Source: JAODBJ01 sp963782465
GTDB lineage: Bacteria; Actinomycetota; Acidimicrobiia; IMCC26256; PALSA-610
NCBI GenBank assembly: GCA_963782465.1
Contig: CAWAJR010000005.1
Span: 310,001-374,000, forward strand
DNA length: 64,000 bases
Direction: 5' to 3'
Shown here: positions 15,359-26,812 of the stretch, piece by piece
Layout: each line of letters starts with the position of its first letter
How positions within the stretch are numbered: position 1 is the stretch's first letter
Made by a program: the position numbers and the translations under genes
The notes under the pieces: model-generated
Database searches by the model: none
What the model saw: only the letters and a program-made list of their open reading frames with translations
Told to the model about the DNA's origin: nothing

Positions 15359-16822
15359 GTGTCCCTCTCCACCACGATCAAGTCCATCCAAGACATCATG
15401 CGCAAGGACGCCGGCGTCGACGGCGACGCGCAGCGCATCGGCCAGCTCGGTTGGATGCTGTTCTTCAAGATCTCAGTGACCTTGAGATCGAGACCGAGCT
15501 CGAGGACGACAACTACGAATCGCCCGTCCCGCCCGAACTGCGTTGGGATGCATGGGCGAACGAGGATCTCGGTGCGGCACGCGCCCACCGGCGACGACCT
15601 CCTCGAGCTTGATCGACAACTCGCTGTTCCCGGCGCTGAAGGACCTCGACGTCGCCGAGTTCACCGGCAAGTCCCGCCACGAGCCGACCTGCTGCGAAGC
15701 GTGTTCGAGGACGCCTACAACTACATGAAGTCCGGCACGTTGATGCGCCAGGTGATCAACAAGATCAACCACGACATCGACTTCAACGAGTCGACCACCC
15801 GCCACACCTTCGGCGACATCTACGAGCAGATCCTCAAGGACCTGCAGGGCGCCGGCAACGCAGGCGAGTACTACACACCGCGCGCCGCCACCCAGTTCGC
15901 CGTCGACATGGTCGACCCGCAGTTCGGCGAAACCGTGCTCGACCCGGCATGCGGCACCGGCGGTTTCCTCACCTGCGCCTACGAGAACATGCGCCAGCAC
16001 AGGCCAGACACCGCCGCCAAGCTCGCAAGCTGAAGACACAGCATCCGCGGCGTCGAGAAGAAAGCCGCTCCCCCACCTGCTGTGCGTCACGAACCTGATG
16101 GTCCACGGCATCGAGGTGCCCAGCGGATCCGCCACGGCAACACCCTGGCCCGACCGCTGCGCGACTACGGACCCGAGGACGAGGTCGACGTCATCGTCAC
16201 CAACCCGCCGTTCGGCGGGATGGAGGAAGACGGAATCGAGAACAACTTCCCCACCGAGTTCCGTACCCGCGAGACCGCCGACCTGTTCCTCGTGCTGGTC
16301 ATGGAGCTGCTCAAGGACGGCGGGCGCGCGGCGATCGTCCTGCCGGACGGCACCCTGTTCGGCGAAGGCATCAAGACCCGCATCAAGCAGCAGCTGCTGG
16401 AGGAGTGCAACCTGCACACCATCGTCCGGCTGCCCAAGGGCGTGTTCGCGCCGTACACGACGATCAAGACCAACATCTTGTTCTTCACCAAGGGCGAGCC
16501 GACCGAGGACGTCTGGTTCTACGAGCACCCATACCCCGACGGCTACAAGAACTACTCCAAGACCAAGCCCATGCGGATCGAGGAGTTCGAGCCCGAGAAG
16601 GCATGGTGGACAGCGCGAGGAGACCGAGCGGGCCTGGAAGGTCACTGCCGAGGAGATCGCCGCGGGCGGCTACAACCTCGACATCGCCAATCCAAACGTG
16701 GTCGACGACGACCACGAGGACCCAGACGTGCTGCTCGCCCGGTACACCGAAGCGACGCCGAAGTCGAAGCAGCCCGCGAAGCGCTGCGCGCAAGTCTCGC
16801 CGAAGCGCTGACCCGCGACTGA
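15359..16822 (+). CDS. hsdM: type I modification methyltransferase subunit M (HsdM), frameshifted
   Basis: Starts GTG 15359 (SLSTTIKSIQDIMRKDAG). It contains the HsdM N-terminal helical region, NAGEYYTPRAATQFAVD, the SAM motif DPACGTGGFL, the adenine-methylase motif NPPFGGMEED, and KTNILFFTKGEPT. It ends AAREALRASLAEALTRD at 16822. It methylates N6-adenine and protects host sites when combined with HsdS. Four or more frame changes occur. No specificity subunit follows: the next ORF of any size is the relaxase on the other strand. Confidence 0.82.
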
Positions 16823-16951
16823 TGGACGCGGATACTTCCTCGACAACTTCGGATGGAACAGAGCCGCGGCTCAACTTGCGGGCGTGACGCACGTGCTCGT
16901 CAGCGTCTAACTCCGTCTGCACCTCCATCTCGGCTCCGATCGAGCTGCTGT

Positions 16952-19932
16952 TCACAGTTCGATGCCGAGGTCATGCTCCAGCTCACGGTCGAGTCCTCGC
17001 TCGGCGACACGCCCGAGGCGAGAGGCGATGTCGATCTGTCGGTCAAGCGTCGCGAGTAGGACGAGTTCAGCATGGTTCTCGTGCTCCCACGACAGCGCGG
17101 GTGAGGACCTCGGGCGTGACGTTCGCCGAGCGCGCGGTCGAGTTGGCGGAGCTTTTCTCGTGGCTGTTGATCTCGACTTCGAAGCGCTCGATGCGGTCCT
17201 CGATCTCGTGGCGTTTCACGCGGTGCGTGCGCCGACCGATCGGACCGAGCTCGTCGAGTTCCTTTTGCGCGACGTCGCGCCGCCAATGCGCCTCGCTGAG
17301 GTACCGCTCCTCTTGTTGGTGCCGGTGCTCAACCCGCGGAACTCCCGGCCGCGGTCCGGTGGTCCGTCGCCAATTCGTCGACGCAGGACGTCGCACTCGT
17401 GACGCATCGAGTTGAGCGCTGTCGATCTCGGATCGACTTGGTCGAGCGCAAGACGCTGCCCTGCGGAACGGGCCACGACTGAACGCAGCGAATCGAGCGC
17501 ATCGAGTCCCACTTCGGTGGCGTGGCGCTCGTCGATGCGGTGATCGTTCTCGGCGATGAAGACATCGTTGCCTCTACGCCCACGACAGGGCGGTGTACGC
17601 GTGCTCGCGCGCACCGGTCTCGTCGAGGAGCACGAGGCAGCGATCCACGGTCGCGCCTTGCGCCTTGTGGATCGTGGTGGCGTAGCCGTGCGTCAGATGC
17701 CCAGCCTCGACGTACTCGAACGGAACCACGAACCGTTCTCCGTCGTCACAGTGGACAGTGAGGGTCCTCGCGCCACGTCGATCTGGTCGATCAATGCCGC
17801 GCGTGCCGTTGAGCAGTCCGACTCGGTAGTCGTTGCGCAAGGCGAGAACGTCGTCGCCCTCCGCGAAGCCTCGGCCCGCGAGCAGCACCCTGTCATCGCC
17901 GAGGTATCCCTCGAGTCGCAGGATGACCCGGGCGCGCCGGTTGAGATCGTCGACGTCTGCGAGACGCGGGGCAACCATGAGGACGTTCTCGCCTTCGACC
18001 CGCGCGTTCATCCATTCCTCGATCAACTGCTCACGCACTTCGCTTTCGCTCGACGCGACGTGAACGCGGTCGTGCGCGACATAGGAGTCAATCGCTTGAT
18101 CGGAGTCGCCACGTCGGAGTTCGGCGAGCGCATTGCGTTCCCACGCGTCGACTTGGCGTCGGTTGTCGGTCAGGACGCTCGCACCGAGTCCGCGCGGAGT
18201 CCGCGGAACGCGCCCCCGGCGTCGATCTCGGGAAGTTGGCATGGGTCGCCGACGAGCACGACCTTCGCTCCAACGGCGTCAGCGCGTTCGACGAGACGGG
18301 AGAGTTTGCGGGTGCCAACCATCGCAGCCTCATCGACTACCAGCACGGTGGTGCCCGGCGCCGTCGTCGGTGCATTCGAGGCGGCCGAGCAAACGGTCGA
18401 TAGTCCACGACGGGATGCCGGCGTCGTTCTGTAGTTGCTTGGCGGCGCGGGCCGCGAGCGAGCAGCCGATCACCCGGTAGCCAGACGCCTCCCACGCTTC
18501 GCGCGCCGCGGCGAGGGCGAAGGTCTTGCCGGCGCCGGCGACTCCCTCGACGATCTCGATCCCGTCGCCGGATGAGCAGATTGCTCGGACCATGCGCGTT
18601 GCTCGTCCGACATAGGGGCGCGCGGCAATCGCGTTCTCGATCGCGTCCGGGGCGGCGATGCCGCACGATGTGGCCGGCGGCAGAGCGCCGTGTCGACCAG
18701 CCCCATCTCCAGCTCGAGCATCTCCGGTGTCGTCCACGGTTCTCGTCGGTCCGAGCCGCCACAACTGTCCCGTCCTGGAGGCGGATCGTTGCGGCGGCAG
18801 GATCGGCTCGCACGACGAGGACGTGTTGGGACGTGACGAACCCGTCGACGACGTCGAGGACCTGATCAACCGGGCCACCGCCGGGCAGGGCGTTGCACAC
18901 GGCCTTGATGACATCGCGTTCGCCGAACGTGCTGGCTCTCGCCGTGAGTCCGTTCGCGCTTGCCAGCCATCGGTACAGATTCTCCGCCTCTGGACTTCCC
19001 GGCCTCGGCGGGTCCACCACCGGGAGCCGGCCGAGCGTGGCGGCCAGAGCTTTCGAGTCGAGGCCGTTTGCGTCCGCGCGCGTTCGCCACCCCGGTAGCA
19101 GTCCTTCGACGTCGACGCCGTCGTCCTTTGCTCGGCGGGTGGCGTACGCGGCGAACTGCGCGGCGCGCGCGCTGTGCTGACCGTGCTCCTCGAGGTGGGC
19201 CTCGATCTCTTTGCGGCGAGTGGAGAATTCCCCGATCGCGGCGCGCGGGATGCCGGCGATGTCGGCAATCCCGTTGCGCACCGGTCCCCAGTCCACGCCG
19301 AGGCGGCGGGTGAGCTCCCATCGCAGCTGTGCCTCGTAGAGATGCCCGACGGGCGAGAGCCATGAATACAGCGGTCGCGCGTCGAGCGCGGTCCACCGAT
19401 CGTCGTGCGCGCGTGGGCGAGGTTCGCGAGCACGACGTGGGTGTGCAGGTGAGGGTCCGCGGCCCGCGACGTGCGATGCCGAAACGCCGCGGCCACGAAC
19501 CCGTCAGCGTCAAGAACCGTGTGCCCGCCTTTGCCCTCGCCGTACACGGCACGCGGCGCGCTCCAACACCGCCAACGACGCGGTCACCGCCGCGTCGGCC
19601 GCGTTGCGGACCTCGTTCGACACCTCGGGCTCGCTGAGCGCGAAGAGCAGCGACACGGACTTCGGAGCAGAAAACGTGACATCGAAGCCCGCGACGACGG
19701 GCACCGACCGCGACGCAGTCAGTCGATCGCTGCCGTCGGGATGGACGTGGTCGAGCACGCGACCCAACGCATCGGCGTCGACATCGCCATCGAGCCCGAG
19801 CAGCGCCGAGGCGCGGCCCACCCACTGGCCGGGCGCCTCCTTCGCGCCCGTGTAGTACTCCTCCGCGCCCTTCGCGACTGTGTCGAGGTAGTACTGCTGC
19901 TGGCCGGGCGCGAGCTTCCCGAGGCTCAACAC
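16952..19932 (-). CDS. MobF-family relaxase with RecD-like helicase, frameshifted
   Basis: About 990 residues on the minus strand. It begins at GTG 19932 with LSLGKLAPGQQQYYLDTV and YYTGAKEAPGQW, then VTFSAPKSVSLLF, and the three-His metal site DPHLHTHVVLAN: this is the TrwC/TraA relaxase domain that nicks oriT and attaches to the 5' end. The C-terminal half has Walker A GVAGAGKTFAL, VGDPCQLPEI, and helicase motif HGYATTIHKAQG. It ends LEHDLGIEL at 16952. At least five indels. It would mobilise the element by conjugation. No type IV coupling or secretion genes are seen. Confidence 0.8.
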
Positions 19933-20008
19933 TGGCCGACCGCCCACGTAGTTCGGCGGCGGACGGCCCGGCACGCACCGGCAGGTGCAAGTGCGTCGAC
20001 GTTCTTGG

Positions 20009-20380
20009 TCAGGTCGCGGTGAGGGAGTGGGCTGGCGCATGGACCGCGTTCAGAAGGGGAGCGTCGTCTGGTCGGACGTGACGCGGCGGATGCGACGCGT
20101 TGAGCGGAGGCGAGGAGGTTGCGACGGTCGGGTGCTCGTGGAACGCCGTTGGCGCCGGGACGCTCGTCGTCAGCGGCGGCCAGAGGATCGGAAAGCCCAA
20201 CCACCGCTCGAGCTCGGCCCGGTAGATGAGGATCAGTCGGCCGATCCGGTGGCAGGGGATGCCCTCGTTGCCGTCGGTCGCAAGGAAGAGCCGGCATTGG
20301 GCGTAGGCGGTCTGCCGGCCGACGCCAACGACCGTTGCCATCTGTTCCACCGACAGCACGTCCTTCGACCGTCGAGGCAT
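20009..20380 (-). CDS. excisionase-like helix-turn-helix protein
   Basis: Starts MPRRSKDVLSVEQMATVVGV and continues GRQTAYAQCRLFLATDG ... IGRLILIYRAELERWLG, a MerR/excisionase-type winged helix with the usual R-x-x-L-x-ERWLG ending. The C-terminal ~60 residues are low complexity and may be read in a wrong frame. Such proteins next to integrases act as recombination directionality factors. It is divergent from the XRE gene and lies just upstream of the relaxase gene. Confidence 0.65.
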   Translation of the reverse strand: MPRRSKDVLSVEQMATVVGVGRQTAYAQCRLFLATDGNEGIPCHRIGRLILIYRAELERWLGFPILWPPLTTSVPAPTAFHEHPTVATSSPPLNASHPPRHVRPDDAPLLNAVHAPAHSLTAT

Positions 20381-20491
20381 ACTCCCCCATATCGCAGATA
20401 ATTCAACGATCTTGCAGAGTACGCCCGGCCGCGGCATGATGCAACACGATTCGTTGATTACTCTACGAACTCGCTCACTGCGGAGGAGCGC

Positions 20492-21168
20492 ATGCCGAGG
20501 CTCAAGAACCTGTTCCGCCGGACCTACTCCCCGAACCAGATCGTGGCGCTGAACGTCGCCCGAGCCAGAGCGATCCGCGGGATGGACTCAGGAACAAGCG
20601 TCCGAACGCGCTCGCCCCCTACCTCGGAACCCGCTGGTCGAACGCGAGCTTCTCCGCGGTCGAGCGCTCGATCGGTGGCACGAGGGTGAAGCAGTTCAGC
20701 GCCGATGAGCTCGTCGCGCTCGCCCGCGGGTTCGACCTGCCGCTCGGCTGGTTCTTCCTGCCCCCGCCTCCCGAGGAGGACGCCGGGCTGCATTCGAAGG
20801 AGGCGAGCGGTCGTGGCGTCGACATGGGCGTGCTGCTCGACATCGTGCTCGGCACGCCCGTGAGCACGCCTCCGTGGCGCGACGCGCTGCTCGCGTACGC
20901 GGCGGCAACCGCGAAGGAGGAAGCCGAAGGGAGCGGCACCGGCGCCGCGGGCTATGGCACCGTGGAGCAGCGCCTCGACGCCCTCGCCGAGCTGCGAGCG
21001 GCCAGTGAGCTGCGCCAGGCCTTCGGGGACGTGGCGGAAGCACGAGACGTCCTCCTCCGGCTCGCCGCGAAGCTCGACCGCCTCGACGGTCCCGCGACCG
21101 CCACCCCGTCACACGAGCCGGCACGAACTGGCACCAAGTCCAAGGGCGTCCGCCGCTCGAAGCGCTGA
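20492..21168 (+). CDS. XRE-like regulator of integrative element, frameshifted
   Basis: Begins MPRLKNLFRRTYSPNQIVAL with ARARAIRG, then after one frame change TQEQASER and after another SFSAVERSIGGTRVKQFS, ELVALARGFDLPLGWFFLPP. The pattern is a helix-turn-helix of the Cro/C1 type followed by a helical tail to 21168. Proteins of this build precede integrase genes in many actinobacterial integrative elements. RBS GCGGAGGAG is well placed before ATG 20492. Two indels (about 20585 and 20620) restore the frame. Confidence 0.65.
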
Positions 21169-21203
21169 ACCGGTCGGCACGAACCGACACGAAGGAGCCC
21201 GTG

Positions 21204-22370
21204 ATGCGAGGTCACGTTGCCAAGAAGGGCAACCGCTACTACGCCGTCATCTACGAAGGCATCGATCCGGCCACGGGACGGCAACGGCACCGCTGGTACG
21301 CCGGCGGCGCCACCCGCAAGGAAGCCGAGAAGCTCCTCGCCGAGATGGTGAAGCGCAACCACGACGGCGACTACCGCGCGCCCGAACGCATCACCCTCGG
21401 CGACCTACCTCGAGGAGCGATGGCTGCCCACGAAGCGCTCGCAGCTGCGGCACTCGACGTGGGACTCGTACCGGCGCAACGTCGAGATCCACGTCAAGCC
21501 GCGCATCGGCAACATCCCGCTGCAGCGGCTCACACCCGAGGACCTCGACGCGTTCTACGCCGCGCTGCTCGTCGACGGTCGCCGCAACGGCGCCGGCGGC
21601 GGGTTGTCACCGCGCTCGGTGCGGATCATCCACGGGATGCTGCGCAAGGCACTCGCCGACGCGTGCCGCAAAGGCACGGTGCTCCGCAACGTGGCCGACC
21701 TCGCCGACCCACCCAAGCCGAGCGCGCTACGGCAAGAAGGAGATGCGGATCTGGACCGCTGCGCAGCTCCGACAGTTCCTCGAAGAGATCGATGACCATC
21801 GACTCGCGCCGGCGTTCTTCGTCGCGGCGAACACCGGAATGCGCCGCGGCGAAGTGCTCGGGCTCCGGTGGGACGACGTCGACCTCGAAGCCGCGCGCAT
21901 CTCCGTGCGCCACGCGGTGCTCAACGTCGCGTACGAGCTCGTGCTCGCCGACGTGAAGACCAAGACGAGCCGGCGCACGATCGACCTCGACCCGCGCACC
22001 GTTGCCGTGCTGCGCGCGTGGCGGAAGACGCAGCTCGAGGAACGACTCGCCCTCGGCCATCGGCCCGACGACATCGACATCGTGTTCAGCGCGCTCGAAG
22101 GCGGCCCGACGCATCCCGACCTGTTCAGCCAGACCTTCGACCGCGCCGTCGCCAAGTCAACGCTGCCGCGCATCCGGCTGCACGACCTGCGGCACACGCA
22201 CGCGTCGATCCTGTTGAAGGCCGGCGTGCCGGTGAAGGTCGTCAGCGAACGCCTCGGCCACAGCAGCCCCGCGTTCACGATGACGGTGTACCAGCACGTC
22301 CTGCCCGGCATGCAGGCCGACGCCGCGGCTGATGTTCAGCGACGCAGTGTTCGGCGGCGCGCGCCCGTAA
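21204..22370 (+). CDS. tyrosine site-specific integrase, frameshifted
   Basis: About 388 residues: N-terminal AP2-like arm-binding domain (GHVAKKGNRYYAVIYEGIDP), SAM-like core-binding domain (RNVEIHVKPRIGNIPLQRL), and catalytic domain with NTGMRRGEVLGLRW (Arg I), RLHDLRHTHAS (His-x-x-Arg), LGHSSPAFTM (His) and the nucleophile in VYQH. The ending SDAVFGGARP at 22370 needs a last frame change; others are near 21410 and 21730. AAGGAG lies 8 bases before ATG 21204. It is the probable recombinase for the att sites at 9953 and 26919. Confidence 0.85.
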
Positions 22371-22399
22371 CGTGTCATGCGAAGTGGGCTGTGGCGGCA

Positions 22400-23383
22400 T
22401 CACAGCCGATGCGAGTAAGCGTTGTTGACCGTCCATTGTCCTGTACGCCGTGAGCCCAAGAACTCGATCGCGACCACCTCAGCGGAAGCTCGTACAGAAA
22501 GGTCCTTCAAGGCGAGTCCCGCTCGCGGCCCTGCTTGCCACACTCCGGCACAGAGATCCTTGAGTTCGTTCACGACGGTCGCTGTTGGCAATCGGCTGCT
22601 GCGGTTTGGCGTGAGCACCGCGAGGCTGCCGTCGGTCCAGGTCGCGTAGACCGCTGGCTCGTGCGCATGCCCACTCCCGTGATGCGGCACCTTGACCAGC
22701 CGCTGCGGGCTCAGCAAGCCGAGCCGTTCTCTCATGCTGCGCGAGGAGGGCACTCCAGCCAAGGGCTTCATGGCGATCCATGTCAGCGCCAAAGAGAGCC
22801 GTCGCGGCGCCCGCCCTGAGCCAAAGCACAATCGACGTGTAGTTCTCGCGGAGAATGCCCGTGCCGCAGCCGCCGCCGCCGGTGCCGTCGCTTTGTGAGC
22901 AGCAAGCTGGGCAGCCGCGAGCGGAGCGAGCGCCGACAGCTCAGGGGGCTCGGTGTTGACGAAACTGTCGACAGCCATCGGTCGGAAACGCCCGGTGTCC
23001 ATGGCCAGTCGGAATGCGTTGGCGATCTCCTGCAGCTTGTCTGAACGCGGCGGCTCTTCCGACAAGAGACGCTCAAGGACGCGGTTCCAGTGCTCCTCTG
23101 GAACCGCTGCAGGCATGGAGAACGTCGCTCGCGGGCAACGCACGAGGAGGTCGTCGATTCCGTCGCTGTGATCCGCGTGCAGATGCGACAGGATCACCGC
23201 GGCGACGTCGGTCTCGGGACGAACGCCGCGCCCGTTCAAGTAATCAATGGCGGCGGGATTGCCGGAACCGGGCGTCCGGAACGAGTCCACGATGACCCAG
23301 TCGCCTGGACGTAGGCACACAAGAATGCTCTCGCCGATGCCCTTGCCCAGCACGACAACCTCGACGACGTCATCAGTCGACAC
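22400..23383 (-). CDS. metallo-beta-lactamase-fold hydrolase (ComEC/Rec2-like)
   Basis: About 327 residues from GTG 23383: VVVLGKGIGESILVCLRPGD, then the metal motif ILSHLHADHSDGI (HxHxDH), later HHGSGHAHEPAVYA and LTPNRSSRLPT, as in the ComEC-type MBL branch. Between 22860 and 22740 homology moves to another frame reading LWLRAGAATALFGADMDRHE and LGWSALLA, so two compensating indels are likely. The branch includes nucleases and phosphodiesterases. Its start overlaps the end of the PRTase-like gene (GTGTCGACTGA), so the two are translated together. The MBL may be the effector of the cluster. Confidence 0.72.
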   Translation of the reverse strand: MSTDDVVEVVVLGKGIGESILVCLRPGDWVIVDSFRTPGSGNPAAIDYLNGRGVRPETDVAAVILSHLHADHSDGIDDLLVRCPRATFSMPAAVPEEHWNRVLERLLSEEPPRSDKLQEIANAFRLAMDTGRFRPMAVDSFVNTEPPELSALAPLAAAQLAAHKATAPAAAAAARAFSARTTRRLCFGSGRAPRRLSLALTWIAMKPLAGVPSSRSMRERLGLLSPQRLVKVPHHGSGHAHEPAVYATWTDGSLAVLTPNRSSRLPTATVVNELKDLCAGVWQAGPRAGLALKDLSVRASAEVVAIEFLGSRRTGQWTVNNAYSHRL

Positions 23384-25569
23384 AGCCCGTAGTGCCCGAG
23401 AAGCGCGTGGCTAGTCGAGCGTTGGGGCTGTCGAGGGCGCGATGACGCACCCGGGCGATCAACTCGGGCTTGCCAATCGTGTTGAAGAGCGCGCCAGACG
23501 ATCCAGTCAAATCGTGCGCCCGCGTGTAACAGCTCGGCTTCTTCAGCATCGAGCAGCGCTGCCGAGAGCTCGGCGACGTCGGTCTCACCATCGAAGAGAC
23601 GGCTCTCGACGGTGGCCCGGAAGCCTTCGTCAAGTCGATCGGTGACAACGCCCTGCCACGCTTGCGCGAGCTCCCCCGGGAGAGCTTGCGAGACGATCGC
23701 ATCGAGGTCCTCGAAGAACTCTCGGAGCGCCTGCGGCCTCTCCGAACTGATGTCATCGAGAACAGCCCAACAGAACAGGTTGCCCGCCCTCAGATCGTCG
23801 CGGTAGCGGCGAACAAACGCTTCGGCATCGGCATCGGCTGTGACCGTGCCGGCTCGCAGATCATCGCGGTACCGGCGAACGAGGCTCTCGGGCGCCCCGC
23901 TCGCGAGGTATGCAGTCTCGCCGGACCTGTACTGACGCGAGATGACACCGTGGTCACTCTCGAGAGTCGTAGGCACGACGATGCCGAGATCGTTCCCAAG
24001 ATCCACGGCAAGAGATGTCGACGCTGCCGACCAAGCGTCCGTCATGTCGACGTCAGGAAGAATCATCGACGTCAGCTCGTGCATCGTGATGCCTTGCTTC
24101 AACACCCGCGGCCCCGCGATGGCGTCGCCGTCGTTCTCCCGATACGTGACGTACTGAGGGTAGTCATATGTTCGGAGAATCTCCTCCTGCTTGCGCTCCA
24201 GCTCGCGGTCGACGAATCCGAACACGAGCAACAAGTGGAGAGCCCAGAACGGATCCACGCGGTCGTGGCGCCCTTCGCTGGCTGCGGAGGCTCAACCGCA
24301 GTGCCTAACAGCGAGAGTTGGTTAGCAGCGGCCAACTCTTCGGTCGCGTCAATCGTCAGCCGACTCAGGATCATTCGTTTGCGAACAACGTCTCGACGAC
24401 CGAGGCCCGAACGGAGCCGTAGCGGCACCAGCGATTCAGACGCGTATGCGTCGTCTCGACCGTTGTACGCCTCGACCGCGGCGTCAAACGCAGCGAGGAC
24501 AACGGCAGCGTCCGCCTTCCCGAAGTAGGTCTCGAGAGGACGGGTGTCGAGGACGGAGTGATCGAGCCGCTCCTGTACTCCGAGACCCGCGAGCTCCGGC
24601 CACAGCTCAGCGAGGACGCACCCTGACAGGTACATCTGGACCAGTCGGTGCTTGGCGCGCGCTCGCCATGCATCACAACCAACGTCGAAGCCCGTCTCCT
24701 TGCGCAGGTTCGCTAGGAGTTCGGTGAGACGCGGCTCTACGACTGCTCCCGGGACGCCGATGGGAACGATCCGAACGCCGTTCGCATGCGAACCTTCGAT
24801 GGACGCGTAGATCCTTGCCTTCAGGACGTCGGCAATTGAGGTTGCGCCCGCTGCGCCTCGGGCTCGAATTCGCGCGGCGGTGTTCCGGCGCGGCACCAGC
24901 GTCCAGGCTCGTCGCGTGGGCCGGCGAACATCTTGGGGGCGGACACGTCGGCGGCAAGCCAGCGATCGGTTCGAAGCAGGTCGAACAACGCTTCCGTCGT
25001 CGTCGACAGCGGGGCGCACGCCGGAAAGTCCGTGAAGTACGGCACACCGGCCCGGTAGAGGCAACTCGCAACATCGAAAGCGAAGCCCTCGAGCTCCTTC
25101 GTGCTTCGAGCGACAACCTCACTACCTTCTCCCACGGCCAACTTCAATCGGTCAGCAAATGCAAGGTTGTATCGCTCGCGGTCAACAGCAGCAACGAGCG
25201 TTGTGACTAGCTCAGCGCTGCCGACTCGGGTCACGACGTCGTCATAGAGATCGACGAGAGTTGTACCGAGCACGATCGAGTCGTCCAGGAGAATCACGCG
25301 CCGACCGCGAACTCCGCAACGCCGCCATCGAGCGCGCGATCCGTAATGACTTCACACTGATCCAGGACGTCCAACCCGCTTGCTACGAGCATGTCGTACA
25401 CGCACGAGAGGCGGCGCGATACGAGGATGACGACAGTCGGTTGGTTGCCGGTCGATCCGTTCGCGATTTCGGCGGCACTCGTGAAGAGGCTGGCCAAGGC
25501 TTCGCGCAGCTCCGCGTCACGAACATGGGCCAGGGGTGCGGCCCAGTCAGCAGTGCTAACGGGCGGCAC
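23373..25569 (-). CDS. PRTase-like large protein of unknown function, frameshifted
   Basis: A protein of about 730 residues over several frames. Near residue 90 RRVILLDDSIVLGTTLVDLY matches the PRPP-binding loop of type I phosphoribosyltransferases (strand, two acidic residues, G-T-T). Before it PTVVILVSRRLSCVYDMLVA fits the first strand and helix of that fold. Downstream are a helical region with DVLKARIYASIEGSHANGVR, ELAGLGVQERLDHSVLDTRP and a C-terminal part with REFFEDLDAIVSQALPGELA; I do not recognise these. The GTGA at 25294 could be a stop/start overlap of two genes, but the PRTase strand crosses it, so a frameshift is more likely. Context suggests a nucleotide-sensing or nucleotide-modifying conflict protein; that is inference. 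Confidence 0.5.
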
Positions 25570-25793
25570 CGACGCGGCCTTGAGCAGGGGTGAAGAACAA
25601 CATCAAGCGGTGGAGACTACCGATCGGAGCGCCAGGCCCCATCTGGAGTTCAGACTGCCGGCTCACTTCGCGGCCGACGCAAGGCGTGACCATTGACGGA
25701 CCAGGCTAGTGATGGCGGAACTCGAGGCTGAGGATGCAGGACTCAGCTTTAGGGCGAAGCGGTCGGCCCGAAATGCCGCAGACAGGTCCGCCA

Positions 25794-26147
25794 TCATCCG
25801 CTCGAGGTTCCGGCTCCAATCACGACCTGCCAGCAGAGAAGGGCAGCGAGGAGAAGGTAGGCCAAGACGAATACACCGAGCACGGGCTCCCACTCTTTCG
25901 TACCGATGGCCTTGACCACGTCGAGCGCGAGTGGCCCTAGCAGGGTGAGCGACGCAATCGTCACTGCGCACAGACCCGCGCACGCGTAGCGGATTGACTT
26001 GAGTCGCTCGGGGTGGGCACCGCCCTCTCTCGTGCGCTCGTCTCCGAGCCGCCTCGCCTGCTCACTCGTAAACAACGTCACCAGAGCAAGGAGGAGGCCG
26101 AGAAGGTTCGCCGCTTGTGCGACCTGATCCGCGAGCGTCTGGCGCAT
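25794..26147 (-). CDS. small membrane protein in PRTase/MBL cluster
   Basis: 117 residues starting MRQTLADQVAQAANLLGLLL. Three hydrophobic segments are visible: NLLGLLLALVTLF, CAGLCAVTIASLTLLGPLAL and VLGVFVLAYLLLAALLCW, with a charged loop between the first two. It may extend in another frame to 25664 (ERMMADLSAAFRADRF). The start lies 6 bases after the stop of the gene upstream, so it is part of the same operon. Function is unknown; small TM proteins in such clusters are often effectors or anchors. Confidence 0.55.
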   Translation of the reverse strand: MRQTLADQVAQAANLLGLLLALVTLFTSEQARRLGDERTREGGAHPERLKSIRYACAGLCAVTIASLTLLGPLALDVVKAIGTKEWEPVLGVFVLAYLLLAALLCWQVVIGAGTSSG

Positions 26148-26152
26148 GACAC

Positions 26153-26729
26153 CTACTCCGGAGCGTCCAGGCCGAGCTCCTCCAGAGTCTTCACCTTCTT
26201 CGAATCCCGGGTGACCGTACGCGGAACCGTGACGGTTCGTCGCGGACGCGTGCACCTCAGCGTCACCCGCGAGGCCGAGTCGCATCACCTCGGCCCAGGC
26301 AGCGTCCAGCGTGCTCGACTCGCTGAAGCGGAGCGTCCACGTCAGACCCGCCTCCTCGGTGCCGCTCGCGATCACCTTTGCGTCATCTCGCATCCTGGCC
26401 AGGAACTTCTCTCGGAGCGCTTCCTCGTAGGTCGCGAGCATCGTGGTGAGGATGGACCGAGCCGACGTTGCGGTCACGCGGAACAGAATCTCGACCTCGC
26501 GCTGCGAGAGCAGACGACCGGCTCGATCACATATGAAACGCAGCTGATCGGCCTTCGACGTGGTCATGCTCGTCGGCACCGCGCTCGATCCGTTAATCAG
26601 CTCGAAGGCCTGGTCCATGGCACCGGCGAGCGCGGCGTCGGTCAACGTTGCCGCGTTCGCCTGTGTCAGGCCACCGAGATTCGCGAGACGCTCGATCGCA
26701 CGATCTCGCTGATCCTTGTCGACGTTCAT
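26153..26729 (-). CDS. uncharacterised helical protein, possible winged helix, first gene of cluster
   Basis: About 190 residues from ATG 26729 (MNVDKDQRDRAIERLANLGG). The stretch KADQLRFICDRAGRLLSQRE followed by VEILFRVTATSARSILTTML and LTWTLRFSESSTLDAAWAEV could be a winged helix plus an alpha/beta domain. After ~26240 the frame changes and reads TVTRDSKKVKTLEELGLDAP to a stop at 26153. I do not recognise a family. It heads the four-gene minus-strand run leading to the MBL protein and could be its DNA-binding regulator. Confidence 0.5.
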
Positions 26730-26812
26730 CGCAACATGGTCCCTGATGCGGCGCCGGCGCTGACGGATCTCGACCTTGTAGCGCCGTGTTGCGCAGCCTT
26801 GCGCGCACTCGA

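Noticed and set aside
19510..20040. Start of the relaxase at 20040
   Set aside because: The first ~35 residues are low complexity; the family start LSLGKLAPGQ begins at GTG 19932.
10181..26729. Reading the whole element as pseudogenes
   Set aside because: Core genes in the window show the same kind of single-base frame breaks, so many of the breaks may be sequence errors.
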